A stretch of 64,000 nt of DNA from Cellulomonas sp. RIT-PI-Y. Its GTDB lineage: Bacteria > Actinomycetota > Actinomycetes > Actinomycetales > Cellulomonadaceae. Positions 60,957-64,000 of the stretch are shown in pieces. Both the position numbers and the translations under genes were made by a program. The stretch covers positions 1-64,000 of the forward strand of contig NZ_JANZKP010000013.1 in NCBI RefSeq assembly GCF_025642745.1. The letters are read 5' to 3'. Each line of letters starts with the position of its first letter. The stretch's first letter is position 1. The notes beneath the pieces are model-generated. The model was given only the letters and a program-made list of their open reading frames with translations. It did not search any database and was not told the DNA's origin.

Positions 60957-61714
60957 CGGTCCGCTCCGCCGCCGACCGGGCGACCGACCACCCGCTGCTG
61001 GAGCGCGGCGCTCGGTTGGGCTACGCCGCCAGCGGGGTGCTGCACCTCCTGCTGGCCTGGGTGACCGTGCGACTGGCCCTCGGCTCGGGCGGCGAGGAGG
61101 CGGATCAGCAGGGTGCGCTGGCCCAGCTCGGGTCCGAGGGCGCCGGGCGGGTCCTGCTCGTGGTGCTGCTGATCGGCTTCGTGCTGCTGGCGCTCTGGCA
61201 GGCGGTGGACGCGATCGCGCGCGGTGAGGCGTCGGACCGGCTCAAGGCCGCGGGCAAGGCGGTGGTCTACGCGGTGCTCGCGGCGACCACCGTGCAGGTG
61301 CTCGCCGGCTCCGGCTCGGGCGGCGGCACGCCGACCGCCGGGCTGCTCGGCTCCGGGGTCGGGCGCGTGCTGCTCGGCGTGGCCGGGCTCGGGATCGTCG
61401 CAGTCGGCGGGTACCACGCCGTGAAGGGATGGCGCCGGGGCTTCCTGGACGACCTGCGGCGGCACCCGGGCCGTGCGGTCGAGCGGGCCGGTCAGGTGGG
61501 CTACCTGGGCAAGGGCTTCGCGCTGGCGGTGGTCGGTGTCCTGGTGGTCGTCGCCGCGGTGCAGGCCGATCCGGAGCGCGCCGAGGGGATGGACGTCGCG
61601 CTGCGCACGCTGGCCGGCCTGCCGTTCGGGGCGGTGCTGCTGTGCCTGATCGCGCTCGGGTTCGCCGGGTACGGGGTGTACGCCTTCGCCCGGGCGCGGT
61701 TCGCGAAGGTCTGA
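60953..61714 (+). CDS. DUF1206 membrane protein
   Basis: 253 residues and six helices arranged as three similar two-helix units, each starting LGYAASGVLHLLLAW, AGKAVVYAVLAATTV or VGYLGKGFALAVVGV: the DUF1206 triple-repeat pattern common in actinobacteria. Function unknown. GTG start within a GTGA overlap with the DoxX-like gene, so the two proteins are made together and may form one complex. Confidence 0.88.
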   Translation: MTVRSAADRATDHPLLERGARLGYAASGVLHLLLAWVTVRLALGSGGEEADQQGALAQLGSEGAGRVLLVVLLIGFVLLALWQAVDAIARGEASDRLKAAGKAVVYAVLAATTVQVLAGSGSGGGTPTAGLLGSGVGRVLLGVAGLGIVAVGGYHAVKGWRRGFLDDLRRHPGRAVERAGQVGYLGKGFALAVVGVLVVVAAVQADPERAEGMDVALRTLAGLPFGAVLLCLIALGFAGYGVYAFARARFAKV

Positions 61715-61722
61715 GGCGGGCG

Positions 61723-62304
61723 TCAGTCGTCCAGGTCGACCTCGAGGACGGCACCGGTGTTCGCGTCGATCTCCGCGTCGTCGCCGTTGCTGAACTCGAT
61801 CTGCCAGCGGAGCGCGCCGTCGTCGTCGTCCAACTCGACGTCGACGGCGGTCGCGTCCGCCCGGACCACGTCCTGAGCGAGGCCGACCGCCTCACCCGCG
61901 GAGACGGCCAGGCCGTCCGCGGTGAGCGAGCTGTTCGCACCCAGCCAGAGGTCGGTGCGGTCGATCGCGCGCTTCGCCTGGACGAAGGTCCGCAGCAGCT
62001 CCTGGAACTCCGGGTCGCGGCCGAGATCGCCGCCGGTCCACGCCTGGCGGTAGGCCACCATCGCCTCCAACGCGTCGAGGAACGTCCGCGCCTGGTCGTC
62101 GGCCGCCACGGAGGCGCCGGTGCCCGGGTCGGCGGTGAGCGACGGGTCGGTGGTGGCCGACGGGTCGACCGTCACGGTGACGGTGGGTGCCGGACCGGTC
62201 CCGACCACCGCCGGGTCGTCGGAGCAGGCGGTGAGCAGCCCGAGAGCCGTGACGGTCGCAACGGCCGGGACCAGGGTGTGGCGGAGGCTGAGAGCCAGGG
62301 GCAT
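61723..62304 (-). CDS. PepSY-domain lipoprotein
   Basis: 193 residues. Lipoprotein signal with lipobox GLLTACSDD (Cys ~27), a Thr/Asp/Pro linker, a helical middle (ARTFLDALEAMVAYRQAW) and a C-terminal PepSY domain (AVGLAQDVVRADATAVDVEL, LRWQIEFSNGDDAEIDA). PepSY domains inhibit proteases or bind ligands at the cell surface. The ATG at 62304 has GAGGAG nearby. Convergent to the DUF1206 gene with only 8 bp between stops. Confidence 0.87.
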   Translation of the reverse strand: MPLALSLRHTLVPAVATVTALGLLTACSDDPAVVGTGPAPTVTVTVDPSATTDPSLTADPGTGASVAADDQARTFLDALEAMVAYRQAWTGGDLGRDPEFQELLRTFVQAKRAIDRTDLWLGANSSLTADGLAVSAGEAVGLAQDVVRADATAVDVELDDDDGALRWQIEFSNGDDAEIDANTGAVLEVDLDD

Positions 62305-62420
62305 GGACGACTCCTCGGGGCACGTGGCAGGGACGTCCCGGACCCTAGGCGAAGGACGGGCACCCCTAGTCGTCGCGCGCTCGGGCTGAGTGGTCCCGAC
62401 CCACGAAGCAGGTGGCTCCC

Positions 62421-63224
62421 TCAGTCGTGCTCGGCGATCCGAGCTGCGTGGTCCGGGACGGTGGTGAACTCCTCGCGCGGCGGTCGCTGGTAGTCGCCGG
62501 TGCCCGCCGGGCGCTCCGGCAGCTCCACCGGCGGATGCGGGACGTCGGTGTAGGGGATCGTGGACAGCAGGTGGCTCATCATGTTGAGGCGGGCCGCCTT
62601 CTTGGAGTCGGACTCCACCACGAACCACGGGCTGTCCGCGGTGTCGGTGTGCGCGAACATCTCGTCCTTGGCCCGGGAGTAGTCCTCCCAGCGGCGGATC
62701 GACTCCAGGTCCATCGGGCTCAGCTTCCACTGCCGGAGCGGGTCGTCCAGCCGGGACCGGAACCGCTTGAGCTGCACCTTGTCCGACACCGAGAACCAGT
62801 ACTTGCGCAGCAGGATCCCGTCCTCGATCAGCATCCGCTCGAAGGTCGGCGCCTGGTGCAGGAACCGGGCGTGCTCCTCCTCGGTGCAGAAGCCCATCAC
62901 CTTCTCCACCCCGGCGCGGTTGTACCAGGACCGGTCGAACAGCACGACCTCCCCGGCGGCCGGCAGGTGCTGGACGTAGCGCTGGAAGTACCACTGCCCG
63001 CGCTCGCGGTCGGTGGGGGCGGGCAGGGCCGCGATCCGGACGACCCGGGGGCTGAGGTACTCGGTGATCCGCTTGATCGTCCCGCCCTTGCCCGCGGCGT
63101 CCCGGCCCTCGAAGACCACCGCCACCCGCGCGCCGGTGGCCTGCACCCAGCGTTGCAGCGTCACCAGCTCGGACTGCAGCCGGTACAGCTCGTCCTCGTA
63201 GGCCCGGTCGGACAGCTTCGTCAT
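62421..63224 (-). CDS. ppk2: Polyphosphate kinase 2
   Basis: 267 residues, one PPK2 domain. Walker A-like VFEGRDAAGKGGTIKRITEY, the lid and catalytic region FDRSWYNRAGVEKVMGF, EDGILLRKYWFSVSDKVQ, RFRSRLDDPLRQWKLSPMD and WEDYSRAKDEMFAHTD are all present. PPK2 uses polyphosphate to phosphorylate nucleoside mono- or diphosphates. ATG at 63224 lies six bases after TAACGT, consistent with a leaderless transcript. Divergent to the phosphatase gene. Confidence 0.94.
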   Translation of the reverse strand: MTKLSDRAYEDELYRLQSELVTLQRWVQATGARVAVVFEGRDAAGKGGTIKRITEYLSPRVVRIAALPAPTDRERGQWYFQRYVQHLPAAGEVVLFDRSWYNRAGVEKVMGFCTEEEHARFLHQAPTFERMLIEDGILLRKYWFSVSDKVQLKRFRSRLDDPLRQWKLSPMDLESIRRWEDYSRAKDEMFAHTDTADSPWFVVESDSKKAARLNMMSHLLSTIPYTDVPHPPVELPERPAGTGDYQRPPREEFTTVPDHAARIAEHD

Positions 63225-63342
63225 AGCGGGACGTTAGCCCCTCCCTGCCGTTCTCTGACACCCTGACAGCACGCGCGTCGCCCGTCGACCACCCGGTCGT
63301 CCGCCGCCGGGTCGTCCGCGCCGGAGCTGGAAGGCGCTCGCG

Positions 63343-64000
63343 ATGACGACCACCCCTGTCCTGTCCCCGCCGGTCAACCTGCGTGACCTGGGCGGCATCC
63401 CGGTCCAGGGCGGCACCGTCCGGCCCGGTCTGCTCTGGCGCGCGGACGACATGGCCTGCGTGACCGAGGACTGGGCGCGGCAGGCGGTGGACGACGGACT
63501 GAGCCACGTGGTCGACCTGCGGTCCGCCGCGGAGGCCGAGGCGACCGGCCGTGGGCCGTTGGGGCGGCTGCCGGTCAGCTACCACCACGTGCCGATCTTC
63601 GACACCGTCGGCGGCGGCGGTGGCACGAACCCCCAGGTGATGGCCGAGATGGCCCGGGCCGACGCGGCCGCCGTGGGCCGGGTCTACCTCGACATGCTGC
63701 GGGCCAACGCTCCGGCCGTGGTCGCGCTGCTGGGAATGCTGGCCGCCGCCACCGGCGCCACCGTCGTGCACTGCGCAGCCGGCAAGGACCGCACCGGCGT
63801 GCTCACCGCGAGCATCCTCACCGCCCTCGGTGCGGGACCGGACACGATCGTCGTCGACTACGCCCGGACCGCGGACAACCTGCCCGCGATCTACGCCCGG
63901 ATGATGTCGGTGCACGCGGTCGCCGCCGACAGCCTCTCCGAGGGGCAGGCCGCGATGATGGCCGCGCTGATCGAACGGCCGGTCGCCGACCTCCCGCCGA
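63343..64000 (+). CDS. Tyrosine-protein phosphatase, PtpB/Y_phosphatase3 type (3' end cut)
   Basis: At least 219 residues, still open at the window end. N-terminal VNLRDLGGIPVQGGTVRPGL and LWRADDM form the family's substrate-loop region; the catalytic P-loop is TVVHCAAGKDRTGVLTA (HCx5R, with the Lys of the lipid/dual-specificity type). HVVDLRSAAEAEATG precedes it. The family removes phosphate from Tyr, Ser/Thr or phosphoinositides. The ATG at 63343 has GGAAGG nearby. 3' partial. Confidence 0.92.
   Translation, partial: MTTTPVLSPPVNLRDLGGIPVQGGTVRPGLLWRADDMACVTEDWARQAVDDGLSHVVDLRSAAEAEATGRGPLGRLPVSYHHVPIFDTVGGGGGTNPQVMAEMARADAAAVGRVYLDMLRANAPAVVALLGMLAAATGATVVHCAAGKDRTGVLTASILTALGAGPDTIVVDYARTADNLPAIYARMMSVHAVAADSLSEGQAAMMAALIERPVADLPP

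Noticed and set aside
59072-61714. Single 880-codon plus-strand frame
   Set aside because: It is an off-frame passage through the riboswitch, antiporter and DoxX-like gene; only its last 253 codons (from GTG 60953) are a real DUF1206 gene.
61723-63915. 730-codon minus-strand frame
   Set aside because: Only the lipoprotein at its end is real; the remainder is out of frame with ppk2 and antisense to the phosphatase.

Overview
The window is very GC-rich, almost gap-free, strongly GC-biased at third codon positions, and rich in GTG starts and 4-bp ATGA/GTGA gene overlaps. Together with F420-type oxidoreductase, SIP/IdeR-type iron control, DUF1206, HxlR and NarL-family two-component genes, this points to a high-GC actinomycete. 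A Micrococcales lineage such as Cellulomonas or a relative is my guess (inference, no 16S here). I see no rRNA, tRNA, CRISPR array, transposase, integrase or phage structural gene. It reads as ordinary chromosome with several specialised islands.

Layout. 1-1865: 3' part of a sensor kinase plus its LuxR-type regulator. 7652-1862 (minus): a tightly coupled lower-mevalonate operon (small membrane protein, TctA-like permease, mvaK1, mvaD, mvaK2, fni) with no HMG-CoA synthase or reductase beside it. 7814-17574: housekeeping and stress genes (SDR, type-5 uracil-DNA glycosylase, YciO, methyltransferase, DoxX, FKBP lipoprotein, a divergent HxlR/quinone-oxidoreductase pair, LLM oxidoreductase, ferritin-VIT iron protein, siderophore-interacting protein with an IdeR-like box). 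17537-22563: a two-component/MFS export module with an Arg-rich mini-ORF in front of the regulator.

22796-40299: a cell-surface polysaccharide locus. It has four glycosyltransferases, a Wzm/Wzt-type ABC exporter, wecB and wecC (UDP-ManNAc then UDP-ManNAcA), a DUF6270 protein, two heparinase II/III-like proteins (one fused to an alpha/beta-hydrolase-like domain) and an LCP ligase. The simplest reading is a ManNAcA-containing wall polymer that is exported by the ABC transporter and attached by the LCP enzyme.

40310-56841: MFS/TetR pair, RluA-type pseudouridine synthase, orphan chemoreceptor, a 38-residue membrane microprotein, TetR, LytTR regulator, a doubly membrane-anchored and circularly permuted GH3 enzyme, an MMPL transporter with a two-component system, an AI-2E-family permease and an ArsR/MFS pair. 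57036-58915: an IbrA/IbrB-like pair (PAPS-reductase fold plus ParB fold). 59024-61714: a yybP-ykoY (Mn2+) riboswitch leading a CaCA-family cation antiporter, then DoxX-like and DUF1206 membrane proteins. 61723-64000: PepSY lipoprotein, PPK2 polyphosphate kinase and a tyrosine phosphatase cut by the window end.

Most notable signals: the Mn2+ riboswitch on a CaCA antiporter; the lower-mevalonate operon headed by a carboxylate-type permease; the IbrAB pair; a 69-bp imperfect palindromic repeat found at two convergent-gene junctions; and a recurring TAnnnT-N6/8-start pattern that implies many leaderless transcripts.
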